A DNA stretch of 64,000 nt, from assembly GCA_964566025.1 (NCBI GenBank), contig CAZMHF010000003.1, forward strand, positions 18,442 through 82,441. The letters run 5' to 3'. The notes beneath the pieces are model-generated. The model ran no database searches. It was not told the DNA's origin and saw only the letters and a list, made by a program, of their open reading frames with translations. The position numbers and the translations under genes were made by a program. Every line of letters starts with the position of its first letter. The stretch's first letter is position 1. This stretch comes from RGIG8306 sp964566025. GTDB taxonomy: Bacteria > Bacillota > Clostridia > Lachnospirales > Lachnospiraceae. This document shows, in pieces, positions 1 through 8,209 of this stretch.

Positions 1-6
1 TGCCAT
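1..6 (-). CDS. rplK: 50S ribosomal protein L11, first two codons only
   Basis: The window edge cuts this gene after ATG GCA read on the minus strand. A strong Shine-Dalgarno AGGAGGTG lies eight bases upstream. The assignment rests on position: it directly follows nusG with a long leader, the normal secE-nusG-rplK-rplA order of Bacillota, and L11 proteins usually begin Met-Ala. No further protein sequence is visible. Confidence 0.65.
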
Positions 7-129
7 GTGTGGCACCTCCTAAATATGATGTGGTATTGGCGGGGATATCCCTCCCACGGAACAAGACGTCCCTATACTAAATTGCCTCGAAAGTAATTCA
101 AGACAAAATAACATACGTGTTGTATAAAT
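7..129 (-). promoter_or_regulatory. nusG-rplK leader with L1-binding rRNA mimic
   Basis: This is the 123-base spacer between nusG and rplK. Read on the minus strand, bases 57 to 29 give GTGGGAGG, a short variable stretch, then AATACCACA. The same two blocks form the L1 stalk of 23S rRNA, where ribosomal protein L1 binds. In many bacteria L1 represses the L11-L1 operon by binding such a mimic. The block positions are read directly; the regulatory role is inferred from the family. Confidence 0.6.
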
Positions 130-648
130 CTATTTCGCAAGTTTTACTTCTGTAAAATCTAATTCAACGGGTGTAACGCGTTCAAACAATTCGATATTGA
201 TGGTAACTTTTTGATGTTTTTCATCAATACTCTTGATTTTGCCCGTTCGATCTTTCCATACGCCTGCTATCGCTACTACAGTATCTCCAACTTTGTACTC
301 AATTGTCATCGCTGTTTTTTCTGTAAATAGGAATTTGATTTCTTCTTCAGATAGTGGTACCGGTTTTGATCCCGGGCCTACAAATCCTGTTACGCCACGT
401 GTATTTCTAATTACATACCATGTGTCGTCATTCATAATCATATTGACAAGAACGTATCCTGGGAACATCTTTTTCTCAGATTGCTTTGTACGACCATCTT
501 TGACCTCTGTAACAGTCTGCATCGGTACAGCAACTTCGAAAATTTGATCTTGCAGGTTGCGATTTTCAATTGTCTTTTCAATGTCAATTTTGACTTTGTT
601 CTCGTATCCAGAATAGGTATGTACTACAAACCAATTGCCTGCTGCCAT
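130..648 (-). CDS. nusG: Transcription termination/antitermination factor NusG
   Basis: The 172-residue protein has the usual NusG length and plan. The NGN domain begins with WFVVHTYSGYE (residues 6-16) and carries the MFPGYVLVNM block (61-70), which contacts RNA polymerase. A C-terminal KOW domain (about 118-145, VGDTV...GKIKSID) contacts Rho or ribosomal protein S10. NusG binds elongating polymerase and modulates pausing and termination. The start has GAGGAA seven bases upstream and lies 16 bases after the secE stop, so the two are co-transcribed. Identification is secure. Confidence 0.97.
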   Translation of the reverse strand: MAAGNWFVVHTYSGYENKVKIDIEKTIENRNLQDQIFEVAVPMQTVTEVKDGRTKQSEKKMFPGYVLVNMIMNDDTWYVIRNTRGVTGFVGPGSKPVPLSEEEIKFLFTEKTAMTIEYKVGDTVVAIAGVWKDRTGKIKSIDEKHQKVTINIELFERVTPVELDFTEVKLAK

Positions 649-664
649 TATTCTTCCTCACTTA

Positions 665-871
665 TCACAATTTCGCTAAAAAGTCGATACCGTATTTGAA
701 AATCATATCAAGCAAAGCGATAATTGCGCCTAGGAAAACAGAAGTAGCTAATACAGCAATTGTTTGCTTCCTAAGAGAATCTTTTTTTGGCCAAGCGATT
801 TTAGCGAACTCACTTTTAAGACCTTTTAATAGACGCTTAAAACCGCCTTTTTTTTCTAAGTCTTTTCCCAT
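665..871 (-). CDS. secE: Preprotein translocase subunit SecE
   Basis: This 68-residue single-span protein has the short Gram-positive SecE form: a basic amphipathic N-terminal half containing AKIAWPKKDSLRKQT (residues 23-37), then one membrane helix at about 39-62. The W-P-x-K/R element is the conserved SecE signature. SecE clamps SecY in the protein-export channel. It sits between rpmG and nusG, the standard arrangement, with AGGAGGTCGTT directly before the start. Nothing is missing. Confidence 0.95.
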   Translation of the reverse strand: MGKDLEKKGGFKRLLKGLKSEFAKIAWPKKDSLRKQTIAVLATSVFLGAIIALLDMIFKYGIDFLAKL

Positions 872-891
872 AACGACCTCCTATCTAAAGA

Positions 892-1041
892 TTATTTTGT
901 TTCTTTATGCATTGTGTGCTTCTTGCAGAATCTGCAATACTTTTTTGTCTCCATGCGTTCTGGATGAGTCTTCTTATCCTTCATCATGTTGTAGTTACGT
1001 TGTTTACAATCTGTACATTCTAGTGTTATTCTTACTCGCAC
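892..1041 (-). CDS. rpmG: 50S ribosomal protein L33
   Basis: A 49-codon gene starts at GTG (1041) with GGAGGTAGAACT immediately upstream and stops with TAA just before secE. The product has Cys pairs at residues 9/12 and 36/39 (CTDC and CRFC), so it is the zinc-binding C+ form of L33. The conserved NYNMMKDKK stretch lies between them. rpmG-secE-nusG is a common order. The GTG start and short length make it easy to miss. Confidence 0.95.
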   Translation of the reverse strand: MRVRITLECTDCKQRNYNMMKDKKTHPERMETKKYCRFCKKHTMHKETK

Positions 1042-1085
1042 AGTTCTACCTCCATCTTATATCGTTATAATATAATTTTTAGCAC

Positions 1086-1108
1086 AAAAAAAGGAGCTTT
1101 TCTCCTCT
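1086..1108 (-). terminator. Short hairpin with T-run before rpmG
   Basis: Read on the minus strand, AGGAG, AAAAG and CTCCT form a five-base-pair stem followed by seven T residues. It could end transcription coming from the upstream degV genes. It also lies only a few bases downstream of the predicted rpmG start site, which makes its action there unclear. Confidence 0.5.
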
Positions 1109-1117
1109 TGCTTGCTA

Positions 1118-1147
1118 ACTATAGCATATTCCTTGTAGGGATGTCAA
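1118..1147 (-). promoter_or_regulatory. Promoter for rpmG-secE-nusG
   Basis: On the minus strand TTGACA (1147-1142) is followed after 18 bases by TATAGT (1123-1118), which is preceded by TGC and so is an extended -10. Transcription would begin near 1111. The match to the housekeeping sigma-A consensus is strong, and no other candidate ahead of rpmG is as good. Confidence 0.6.
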
Positions 1148-1177
1148 GAGCCTTTTTTTAATTTTTAACTTCTTTTT

Positions 1178-2053
1178 TTATTCTTCTACGGTATTGCAAA
1201 TCGCAACCGCTAACGCCCCTTCGCCAATGTGACAACATACACTTAACGATAGCGGATCTATTTGAATTTTTTCACCTGGGAAACGAGCTTTTACTTCCTC
1301 AATCCAAGATTGCAATATTTCATCTTCCACATTGCTATAAGAAATACATACACGCATCTTGCCTTGTTCGTACATTTGTGCAAAGCGCGTTTCTATATCC
1401 TTTTCAATTGCATCAAGCATTGTCTTACGTGCTGCCTTCATGCCACGCACCTTAGCGAACGCATCTAGCTTATCACCTTGAATGCTAAGCACTGGCTTAA
1501 TATTGAGCACCGTACCAAATGCTGCCGCTGCTGCTGTAATACGTCCTCCTTTTTTAAGGTAGTATAACGTATCTACGGAAATATAAATACTTGCTTGGTA
1601 GGCACTTTTCTCTAATGCTTCTTTTATCTCAAGAGCAGTTTTGCCTTGCTTTACCATATCTAACGCATTATATACGGATTGAATCTGCGTAACAGAAATG
1701 CGATGATTATCGACAATTTGTATCTTTCCTTCATAATCAAGTGCTGTTATATTTGCTGTATCACAAGAAGCGCTTAGTCCACTCGACATAGGAATGTAAA
1801 CCAATTCGTCATAGCCTTCACTGAAAATGGTTTCCCACATTTCGATTAGTTCGATCGGAGAAGGTTGTGAAGTCGAAACTTCTGCATTTTCTCGCATTGC
1901 CGTAAAATATTCCTCGCGTGACAATGTCACACCTTCTAAAAATTGTTCTCCGTTCACAAAAAAAGGCATCGGTAACAAAAATACACCTAACTCTTTTGCT
2001 TCCTTTAACGTCATTCCTGAATTCGTATCGGTCATTACCGCTGTCTTTGTCAT
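1178..2053 (-). CDS. DegV family fatty-acid-binding protein (copy 1)
   Basis: The protein has the two-domain DegV fold. An N-terminal segment contains VMTDTNSGM and the STSQPSP element; a central YIPMSSGLSASCDTA holds the conserved SSGLS serines; then KKGGRIT and a C-terminal half with the VCCHIGEGALAV ending. Such proteins bind fatty acids, and in Gram-positives they can act as FakB carriers for a fatty acid kinase. I prefer the start at 2053 (MTKTAV) because GGAG lies seven bases before it, although an in-frame ATG exists at 2065. No fakA is nearby, so the ligand and role are inferred from the family. It lies 24 bases after the second degV gene. Confidence 0.88.
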   Translation of the reverse strand: MTKTAVMTDTNSGMTLKEAKELGVFLLPMPFFVNGEQFLEGVTLSREEYFTAMRENAEVSTSQPSPIELIEMWETIFSEGYDELVYIPMSSGLSASCDTANITALDYEGKIQIVDNHRISVTQIQSVYNALDMVKQGKTALEIKEALEKSAYQASIYISVDTLYYLKKGGRITAAAAAFGTVLNIKPVLSIQGDKLDAFAKVRGMKAARKTMLDAIEKDIETRFAQMYEQGKMRVCISYSNVEDEILQSWIEEVKARFPGEKIQIDPLSLSVCCHIGEGALAVAICNTVEE

Positions 2054-2077
2054 TGCTTTCTCCATTCTGTTACTCTT

Positions 2078-2965
2078 TTAATCAATTCTTTCATCGCCCC
2101 AGAAGAACAATGCAACCGTACCTTGACCAGTATGGCTTCCGATAGTGGTACCAATATCATATATTTCAATTTTATTTTTTAAATTTGGGAAACTCTCTTC
2201 AATAAGTGCTACTACCATTTGGGCATCATCTAAGCAAGCTGCATTTGATAGGTAGCATTTTTGAGCGTATTCAAGTCCATCCTGTGCATGTTTTTTCATT
2301 TTTTCAACAGTTGCTTCAATGACGCGATTTTTGGTGCGGATTTTTTCGCGTGGAATCAAGCGACCGTGATTATCGACATTCATCAACGGGCAAATATTTA
2401 AAATGCCGCCAAAAAAGCCAGCTGTTTTGGAAACTCTTCCTCCCTTAATTAAGGAAGTCAAATCAGAAGTGAAAAACCAATGATGCATTTTGAGCTTGTT
2501 TTCTTCTGTCCATTTGTACACTTCATCAATGGATGCGCCGTCATCACGCATATCTGCAAGACGATCCACTAATAATCCGTATCCAGAGGATGCTGCCAAT
2601 GAATCGATAATATAGAGTGTTCGTTCTGGGAATTCTTCTTGCAATTTCTCGCCTGCTAATCTAGCCGAATTATAGGATCCAGAAATTCCAGAGGAAAGAG
2701 AAAGGTGAACAATATCCTTTCCTTCTTCTAAAAATGGTCTGAAGTAATCTTCATATTCCGTTATATTGATTTGAGAAGTTCTTGTCTCAGCACCTTTTGT
2801 TTTCGCTGCATAAAAATCAGCGATTGAAATCGAATCTCCTAAGTCATCTAGGTATTCTTGTTTGTCTAGGTAAAAATGAAAACAGATGTACTTAATATCT
2901 CTGTCAAGAAAATGTTTCTTTGACAAATCTGCAGTTGAACAACAGCTTAAAATATAATCCCTCAT
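2078..2965 (-). CDS. DegV family fatty-acid-binding protein (copy 2)
   Basis: This 295-residue DegV protein carries RTSQINITEYEDYF in the TSQ position, LSLSSGISGSYNSA as the ligand-contacting serine block, LIKGGRVSKTAGFFGGILN and a C-terminal IGSHTGQGTVALFFWG. It diverges substantially from the following copy, so the pair is not a recent duplication. AAAGGAG precedes the ATG. The two genes form one transcription unit from the promoter at 2996-3024. Tandem DegV genes may bind different acyl chains, as FakB1 and FakB2 do; that is inference. Confidence 0.9.
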   Translation of the reverse strand: MRDYILSCCSTADLSKKHFLDRDIKYICFHFYLDKQEYLDDLGDSISIADFYAAKTKGAETRTSQINITEYEDYFRPFLEEGKDIVHLSLSSGISGSYNSARLAGEKLQEEFPERTLYIIDSLAASSGYGLLVDRLADMRDDGASIDEVYKWTEENKLKMHHWFFTSDLTSLIKGGRVSKTAGFFGGILNICPLMNVDNHGRLIPREKIRTKNRVIEATVEKMKKHAQDGLEYAQKCYLSNAACLDDAQMVVALIEESFPNLKNKIEIYDIGTTIGSHTGQGTVALFFWGDERID

Positions 2966-2995
2966 AATGTACTCCTTTCAAATTATAACCCCTTT

Positions 2996-3024
2996 ATTTT
3001 ATGCGATAGGGCGCCATTTGTCAA
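2996..3024 (-). promoter_or_regulatory. Promoter for the degV pair
   Basis: On the minus strand TTGACA (3024-3019) and TAAAAT (3001-2996) are 17 bases apart. The start site would fall about 25 bases before the degV start codon. It is divergent from the phosphatase promoter at 3072-3100. Confidence 0.55.
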
Positions 3025-3071
3025 CAACGGATACCCAGAATCCATTTGGCTATTTTTTTATGCCTCCCCTC

Positions 3072-3100
3072 GTGACACATGCTCTTTTTTATGCTAAACT
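3072..3100 (+). promoter_or_regulatory. Promoter for the tyrosine phosphatase gene
   Basis: GTGACA (3072-3077) and TAAACT (3095-3100) are separated by 17 bases, with the ATG 35 bases downstream. Each box deviates from consensus at one base. Confidence 0.5.
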
Positions 3101-3134
3101 TATTTCATCTTTAATTAAGGAAATAGGCTATTTT

Positions 3135-3866
3135 ATGAACACTCCAAAAAAACGTATTCGACTTGAAAACTTATATAACTTTAGAGACTTAGGCGGCTAT
3201 GAGGCCTGTGACGGCAAAGTTGTTTCTTGGCACAAATTATACCGCAGCGAGGGGCTTGGCTCTTTATCAAAAGACTCTTGGCAAACACTCTACGACATGA
3301 ACATTCGCTATATCGTTGATTTGCGTAGCGAGGCGGAGTCTATCGCCGTTCCTGATAAATATATCGACGGAATCGATTATTTCCTTTGTCCCCTTCAAAA
3401 AGAAAACGTTGATTTGGACAATGCTGCCGAATCTGCCGAAAAGGCTTTTACAAAAAGCATGGGCGATGGTTATTGCCTTATGTTAGAACATGCTGCACCA
3501 TTACTAACAAAGGCGCTAAATTATATTTTTGAGAATGTTCAAAAAGGCGGCGTTATTTTTCATTGTACCGCTGGAAAGGATCGCACAGGCACCATTGCAG
3601 CGCTTATTTATTCGTTGTTAGGGGTGGATCGCGAAGATATCATTGCCGACTTCCAAGTTTCTCATACGTATAATGAACCTGGCTTAAATCAATTTTTGCG
3701 CGATGCTGGAAAATATGAGGAATTGAAATTTGCTCTTTTATCAGAGCCTGCGTTTATTGAGACATTACTTGATAAAATCGAGGGAATGAACTTAGAAGCG
3801 TATCTTTTAGAAAATGGACTTAATCAACATTTGCTTGACCAATTTAGAAATTTCATTTTGCAATAA
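3135..3866 (+). CDS. Tyrosine-protein phosphatase (Y_phosphatase3 family)
   Basis: The 243-residue protein opens with NLYNFRDLGGYEA and continues to KLYRSEGLGSLS, the start typical of this dual-specificity-like phosphatase family. The catalytic P-loop HCTAGKDRTG (H at residue 143, nucleophilic Cys 144) fits HCxxGxxRT. A DLRSEAE element lies upstream. I take the start at 3135, preceded by AAGGAAATAGG, rather than the longer frame from 2967, whose extra residues do not fit the family. No signal peptide is visible, so it should be cytoplasmic. The substrate (protein phosphotyrosine or phosphoinositide) cannot be told. Confidence 0.88.
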   Translation: MNTPKKRIRLENLYNFRDLGGYEACDGKVVSWHKLYRSEGLGSLSKDSWQTLYDMNIRYIVDLRSEAESIAVPDKYIDGIDYFLCPLQKENVDLDNAAESAEKAFTKSMGDGYCLMLEHAAPLLTKALNYIFENVQKGGVIFHCTAGKDRTGTIAALIYSLLGVDREDIIADFQVSHTYNEPGLNQFLRDAGKYEELKFALLSEPAFIETLLDKIEGMNLEAYLLENGLNQHLLDQFRNFILQ

Positions 3867-3891
3867 GACTCCTTTTAGCCTTCTTACACAG

Positions 3892-3917
3892 AAAAACAGC
3901 CGGCTTGCACCGACTGC
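3892..3917 (-). terminator. Intrinsic terminator on the minus strand
   Basis: Read on the minus strand, CAGTCGG (3916-3910) pairs with CCGGCTG (3903-3897) with one U-G wobble and is followed by five T residues. Both neighbouring genes run on the plus strand, so no annotated gene needs it. It would suit a short minus-strand RNA starting upstream. Confidence 0.5.
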
Positions 3918-4016
3918 TTCTCTTCTAATCAAACAAGATAGGGAGGTAAAGTAGAGAATGTAACGAATTACATTCTCCGAGAAAACGACAAGTCGTTAAC
4001 TCGTTTCACAAACGAA
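3918..4016 (-). ncRNA. Candidate structured small RNA, three stem-loops
   Basis: Three stem-loops follow each other. Bases 3954-3963 pair perfectly with 3968-3977 (10 bp, four-base loop). AACGAC pairs with GTCGTT around 3983-3996, extended by CGAG/CTCG. TCGTTT pairs with AAACGA around a CAC loop. On the minus strand they would be followed by an unpaired ACCTCCC, which is complementary to a Shine-Dalgarno sequence, and then by the terminator at 3892-3917. I found no good promoter and recognise no known RNA class. A DNA-level palindromic repeat is the alternative. Confidence 0.3.
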
Positions 4017-4139
4017 ATAGTTTTAACTGAGGGGATTATTATCTATTCATTTGTGATATCATTAGTATATAGGCTAATTGTGTTGACTTTTTGTCCAAAC
4101 TCTAAATTAAAAATAAAATCGCATAATTTTAAAAAGCCC

Positions 4140-4169
4140 TTGTTTTTTATACACTTTATTGTTTATAAT
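4140..4169 (+). promoter_or_regulatory. Promoter for the mreB-like gene
   Basis: TTGTTT (4140-4145) and a perfect TATAAT (4164-4169) are separated by 18 bases. The leader to the start codon would be about 58 bases. Confidence 0.55.
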
Positions 4170-4233
4170 GATACTACTTGTATTTCAAGCGAATAACAAT
4201 GTTAACAATAGATAATTTTTTGTGGAGGTATGT

Positions 4234-5232
4234 ATGTTTTCGTTTACGCTATCAACAGATATCGGAATTGATTTGGGAACTGCCAGTATTCTGGTTTATA
4301 TAAAAGGAAAAGGCGTCGTATTGAAGGAGCCATCGGTCGTTGCGATTGACCGTGAGACAAATGAAATAAAAGCAATCGGAGAGGAAGCTCGTTTGATGAT
4401 TGGTAGAACCCCTGGAAACATTGTGGCCGTTCGTCCACTTCGTCAGGGCGTTATTTCTGATTACAAAGTAACAGAGAAGATGCTTAAGTACTTTATCCGT
4501 AAGGCACTTGGCAAGCGAACACTTCGCAAGCCTCGTATTTGCGTGTGCGTACCTAGTCAAGTTACAGAAGTAGAGCGCAAGGCCGTAGAGGATGCAACTT
4601 ACGAAGCAGGCGCAAGAGAAGTAGATATTATTGAAGAGCCTGTTGCAGCTGCAATCGGCGCTGGTATTGATATTGCAAAACCATGTGGAAATATGATCGT
4701 AGATATCGGTGGCGGTACAACTGACATTGCTGTTATTTCTCTTGGTGGTACAGTTGTCAGCACATCAATCAAAATTGCTGGCGATGATTTCGATGAAGCG
4801 ATTGTGCGCTACGTTCGAAAAAAACACAATTTATTAATTGGTGAGAGAACCGCTGAAGAAATTAAAATCGGTATCGGAACTTGTTTTTCACGCCCAGAAG
4901 TTCTAACGATGGATATTCGTGGACGTAACTTAGTAACAGGACTTCCAAAAACCGTTACCTTTACAAGCGATGAAACATTAGAGGCGCTTCGCGAAACAGC
5001 GACTTCGATTGTCGACGCGGTACATACCGTATTAGAAAGAACTCCTCCAGAATTAGCTGCCGATATTGCCGATCGTGGTATCGTTTTAACTGGCGGTGGT
5101 GCGCTACTTCATGGTCTTGAAGAGCTAATTGAATCAAAGACAGGTATTCATACCGTTATTGCTGACGAACCACTTCGTGCCGTTGTTATCGGCACAGGAA
5201 AATATATCGAATTTTTAAATGGCGAGGTATAA
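4234..5232 (+). CDS. mreB: Rod-shape-determining protein, MreB/Mbl family
   Basis: This 332-residue actin-like ATPase shows the phosphate-1 motif GIDLGTASILVY near the N-terminus, the phosphate-2 motif DIGGGTTDIAVI near residue 155, and the adenosine motif GIVLTGGGALLHG near residue 285. MreB-type filaments guide lateral cell-wall synthesis in rods. The start at 4234 is set by GGAGG five bases upstream; a GTG at 4222 lies before that site and is unlikely. No mreC or mreD follows, so this is a detached paralogue of the Mbl/MreBH type rather than the mreBCD copy. It is followed after 19 bases by recD2. Confidence 0.93.
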   Translation: MFSFTLSTDIGIDLGTASILVYIKGKGVVLKEPSVVAIDRETNEIKAIGEEARLMIGRTPGNIVAVRPLRQGVISDYKVTEKMLKYFIRKALGKRTLRKPRICVCVPSQVTEVERKAVEDATYEAGAREVDIIEEPVAAAIGAGIDIAKPCGNMIVDIGGGTTDIAVISLGGTVVSTSIKIAGDDFDEAIVRYVRKKHNLLIGERTAEEIKIGIGTCFSRPEVLTMDIRGRNLVTGLPKTVTFTSDETLEALRETATSIVDAVHTVLERTPPELAADIADRGIVLTGGGALLHGLEELIESKTGIHTVIADEPLRAVVIGTGKYIEFLNGEV

Positions 5233-5251
5233 TAAATATTAGAGGCGTATT

Positions 5252-7489
5252 ATGACGACCATAGAAGGTTATATTGAGAAAATCGTTTTTGAGAATAAGG
5301 AAAACGGATATAAAATCCTACAATTTCACGACAACCGCAAGGATGCGCCACATGGCGAGGACGTAACGGTTGTCGGTGTTTTTCCTGATGTCTCAGAGGG
5401 AGATTTTCTTTTTATTGAAGGAAATTTAACCGTCCATCATTATTATGGGGAGCAGATTCATTGCATTCGCTATGAAAGACGCACGCCATCAGACGTTTCG
5501 TCTATTTACAAATACCTTTCTTCAGGTGCTATTTCCGGCATTGGCCCAGGTCTTGCCATTCGTATTGTTGATCGTTTTAAAGAGGATAGCTTGCGCATTA
5601 TCGAAGAAGAGCCTGAGCGTCTTGCAGAAATAAAGGGCATATCTGAAAAGATGGCACGCAATATTGCTGAAACAAATGCCGAAAAGCGTGAGATGCGTGC
5701 GGCATTGATGTTCTTGCAAAAGTACGGCATTACCATTAATCTTGGCATAAAAATCTATAACAAATATGGTATCAATCTCTATTCTGTTTTGCGCGAGAAT
5801 CCTTACCAACTAGCCGAAGATATTCGTGGTGTTGGTTTTAAGATTGCTGATGAAATCGCCAAGAAAGTAGGGATTATTCCTGAATCCGCCTTCCGTATAA
5901 AGAGCGGCCTTCTTTATGTTTTACAAAACTCCATTTCAAATGGTTTTACATACCTTCCAAAAGAACCTCTTTTGCGCCTTACATCTCAACTTCTAAACGT
6001 TTCTACAGAGATGATTGAGGAGCAATTCAAAAATATGATTCTTGACCGCTCCATTATTGTAAAAGAGAAAGAACTTATAACGGCTGAAACAGGTATCGAG
6101 CGAGAGATACAAGTCTATTCAACGAGTCTTTATCATACAGAACGAAATATTGCTAGTCGCCTTAAAGACCTCTCTATTGATTACTCTGAAAATGCGTATG
6201 CAGCCAATCACTTTTTATCGAGTAACGATGTACTTGACGACGTTCAAAAAAGTGCTGTTTTAAATGCGATTACACATGGTGTTTCGATTATTACTGGTGG
6301 CCCAGGTACTGGAAAAACGACAACCATTAATACGCTTATTTCACTTTTTATCGACGAATCTATGGAAATTTGTCTAGCAGCCCCTACTGGTCGTGCGGCA
6401 AAGCGCATGCAAGAGGCCACAGGCTACGAGGCGCAAACCATCCACCGCCTATTAGAAATTCAAGGTGGTATGATGGAAAAGGACGACGTATATGTGTTTG
6501 GACGGGATGAGAACAATCCACTTACTTGCGATGTAATTATTATTGATGAGATGTCAATGGTAGATGTTTTGCTAATGAACTCTTTACTACGCGCCATTGT
6601 TCCTGGTACACGACTGGTTCTTGTCGGTGATATCGACCAGTTGCCAAGTGTTGGGCCAGGCAATGTTCTTCGTGATTTGATTCATTCAGACCTTTTTGCT
6701 GTCGCACGACTTGCCACAATTTATCGCCAATCCAATGACAGTGATATTATTGACTATGCGCATAAAATCAATCATGGCGAAGCATTTTCACCTAGAAAGG
6801 GCAGTCGAGATTTCTTTTTTATTCATCGCGACCAAGCCGAGCAGATTATTGGCGCAACGATTACATTACTAAATGAAAAATTGCCACGTTACCTTAATAT
6901 TGACCGCACAGAAATTCAAGTTCTATCACCAATGAAAAAAGGTCCTCTTGGTGTTATCAACTTAAATCGTGCCATTCAAGCCGCTTTAAATCCAAAAACA
7001 AACAAAAAAGTGGAGCTTGAGACTATTTCGTGTATCTTTCGAGAAGGCGATAAGGTGATGCAAGTCAAGAACAATTACCAGATTGAATGGGAAATCACGA
7101 ACAAATACAATATCCCCGAGGCGAAGGGAACTGGTGTTTTTAATGGCGACATGGGAACGATTGCTCAAATCAATCTGATTACCAATGAAATGATTGTTAA
7201 GTTTGATGATAATCGTCGTGTTACGTATTCTACCAAGCAATTAGATGAAATTGAGCTTGCCTATGCTATTACCATTCACAAATCGCAAGGCAGTGAATAC
7301 CCTGCCGTTATATTACCTTTGCTCTCTGGCCCTCCTCAATTAATGAACCGCAATCTTCTCTATACCGCCATCACGCGTGCGAAAAATTGTGCAACCATTA
7401 TTGGTAGTGAGGACACCTTCCATGCAATGATCTTAAATAGTAAGCAACAAGTTCGCTACAGTGGCCTACTGGATCGCCTATGCGAATAA
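5252..7489 (+). CDS. recD2: ATP-dependent RecD-like DNA helicase RecD2
   Basis: The 745-residue protein has the RecD2 layout: an OB-like N-terminal domain starting TTIEGYIEKIVFENKENGY, helix-hairpin-helix repeats (GPGLAIRIVDRF, IKGISEKMARNIAE), then an SF1B helicase core. Walker A is GGPGTGKTT (about 349-357), motif II is DEMSMVD (about 431-437), and the C-terminal motif is ITIHKSQGSEYPAVILP (about 671-687). RecD2 is a 5'-3' helicase acting in repair and fork processing outside RecBCD. It sits 19 bases after the mreB-like gene and 9 bases before comF; mreB-recD2-comF is a recurring clostridial neighbourhood. It is full length. Confidence 0.95.
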   Translation: MTTIEGYIEKIVFENKENGYKILQFHDNRKDAPHGEDVTVVGVFPDVSEGDFLFIEGNLTVHHYYGEQIHCIRYERRTPSDVSSIYKYLSSGAISGIGPGLAIRIVDRFKEDSLRIIEEEPERLAEIKGISEKMARNIAETNAEKREMRAALMFLQKYGITINLGIKIYNKYGINLYSVLRENPYQLAEDIRGVGFKIADEIAKKVGIIPESAFRIKSGLLYVLQNSISNGFTYLPKEPLLRLTSQLLNVSTEMIEEQFKNMILDRSIIVKEKELITAETGIEREIQVYSTSLYHTERNIASRLKDLSIDYSENAYAANHFLSSNDVLDDVQKSAVLNAITHGVSIITGGPGTGKTTTINTLISLFIDESMEICLAAPTGRAAKRMQEATGYEAQTIHRLLEIQGGMMEKDDVYVFGRDENNPLTCDVIIIDEMSMVDVLLMNSLLRAIVPGTRLVLVGDIDQLPSVGPGNVLRDLIHSDLFAVARLATIYRQSNDSDIIDYAHKINHGEAFSPRKGSRDFFFIHRDQAEQIIGATITLLNEKLPRYLNIDRTEIQVLSPMKKGPLGVINLNRAIQAALNPKTNKKVELETISCIFREGDKVMQVKNNYQIEWEITNKYNIPEAKGTGVFNGDMGTIAQINLITNEMIVKFDDNRRVTYSTKQLDEIELAYAITIHKSQGSEYPAVILPLLSGPPQLMNRNLLYTAITRAKNCATIIGSEDTFHAMILNSKQQVRYSGLLDRLCE

Positions 7490-7498
7490 AGGAGCCTT

Positions 7499-8200
7499 AT
7501 GAAATGGACACTTTATGAGAAAATCATTTCGATACTATATCCTCGAACATGTCCTGTTTGTACAAAGACCATCACAAGCGGATATGTGTGTCCATCTTGT
7601 TTCTTGCATATACAATATGTAAAATTCCCTTACTGCATTAAATGCGGCAAGGGAATTTTGCTTAGTTCTTTGGAATATTGCGAGGATTGCTATGCTTCTC
7701 CCAAATCATTTATCCGTTGTGTAGCTCTCTATGATTATCGTTCTCCTATTATTTCTAAGATGATGGCGGAGATTAAGTACCATAACCGTCGTGATTTTAT
7801 TGATTTTATTTGTGATGACTTTATTGAAAAAAAGGGGCACATTATAAAAGAGTGGGCTGGGGAAGTTTTTCTTCCTGTTCCAGTCCACCCTTCAAAATTG
7901 TACACACGCGGCTTTAATCAAGCCGAAGCTATGGCACGAAAATTATCAAATGCTTTTGATATCCCGCTTGATACAAAACTGCTGATTCGTACCAAACGAA
8001 CTTCTCCTCAAAAGAAAATGAGTGCCAGCGAGCGTAGTGCTAATCTTATTTCTGCTTTTAAAACGACCAAGCGCTTAGCCTATGAAACCGTCATTCTTGT
8101 TGACGATATTTATACAACGGGTAGTACCGTTGAAGCTTGCACAAAGGTATTGATGGAAAGCGGTATCAAGCATGTTTATGTAATTTGCTTTTCACGTTAA
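7499..8200 (+). CDS. comF: ComF family phosphoribosyltransferase-like protein
   Basis: The 233 residues hold an N-terminal zinc region with four Cys pairs (18/21, 31/34, 46/49, 61/64), then a type I phosphoribosyltransferase fold with RGFNQAE (about 138-144) and the PRPP loop ILVDDIYTTGST (199-210). ComF proteins are needed for natural DNA uptake in several bacteria, probably helping single-strand import, although the enzymatic substrate is unknown. AAAGGAG precedes the ATG nine bases after recD2, so the two are co-transcribed. The stop lies nine bases from the convergent GH5 gene, with no room for a separate terminator. Confidence 0.92.
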   Translation: MKWTLYEKIISILYPRTCPVCTKTITSGYVCPSCFLHIQYVKFPYCIKCGKGILLSSLEYCEDCYASPKSFIRCVALYDYRSPIISKMMAEIKYHNRRDFIDFICDDFIEKKGHIIKEWAGEVFLPVPVHPSKLYTRGFNQAEAMARKLSNAFDIPLDTKLLIRTKRTSPQKKMSASERSANLISAFKTTKRLAYETVILVDDIYTTGSTVEACTKVLMESGIKHVYVICFSR

Positions 8201-8209
8201 TCCTTCTCT

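Larger units (their letters stand above)
3867..4233. other. Intergenic region with stacked hairpins, no protein gene
   Basis: No convincing protein-coding frame is present in these 367 bases. They hold a minus-strand terminator (3892-3917), three consecutive stem-loops (3954-4016) and the promoter of the following mreB-like gene (4140-4169). Confidence 0.7.

Noticed and set aside
4222..4233. Upstream GTG start for the mreB-like gene
   Set aside because: The GTG overlaps the GGAGG ribosome-binding site that serves ATG 4234.
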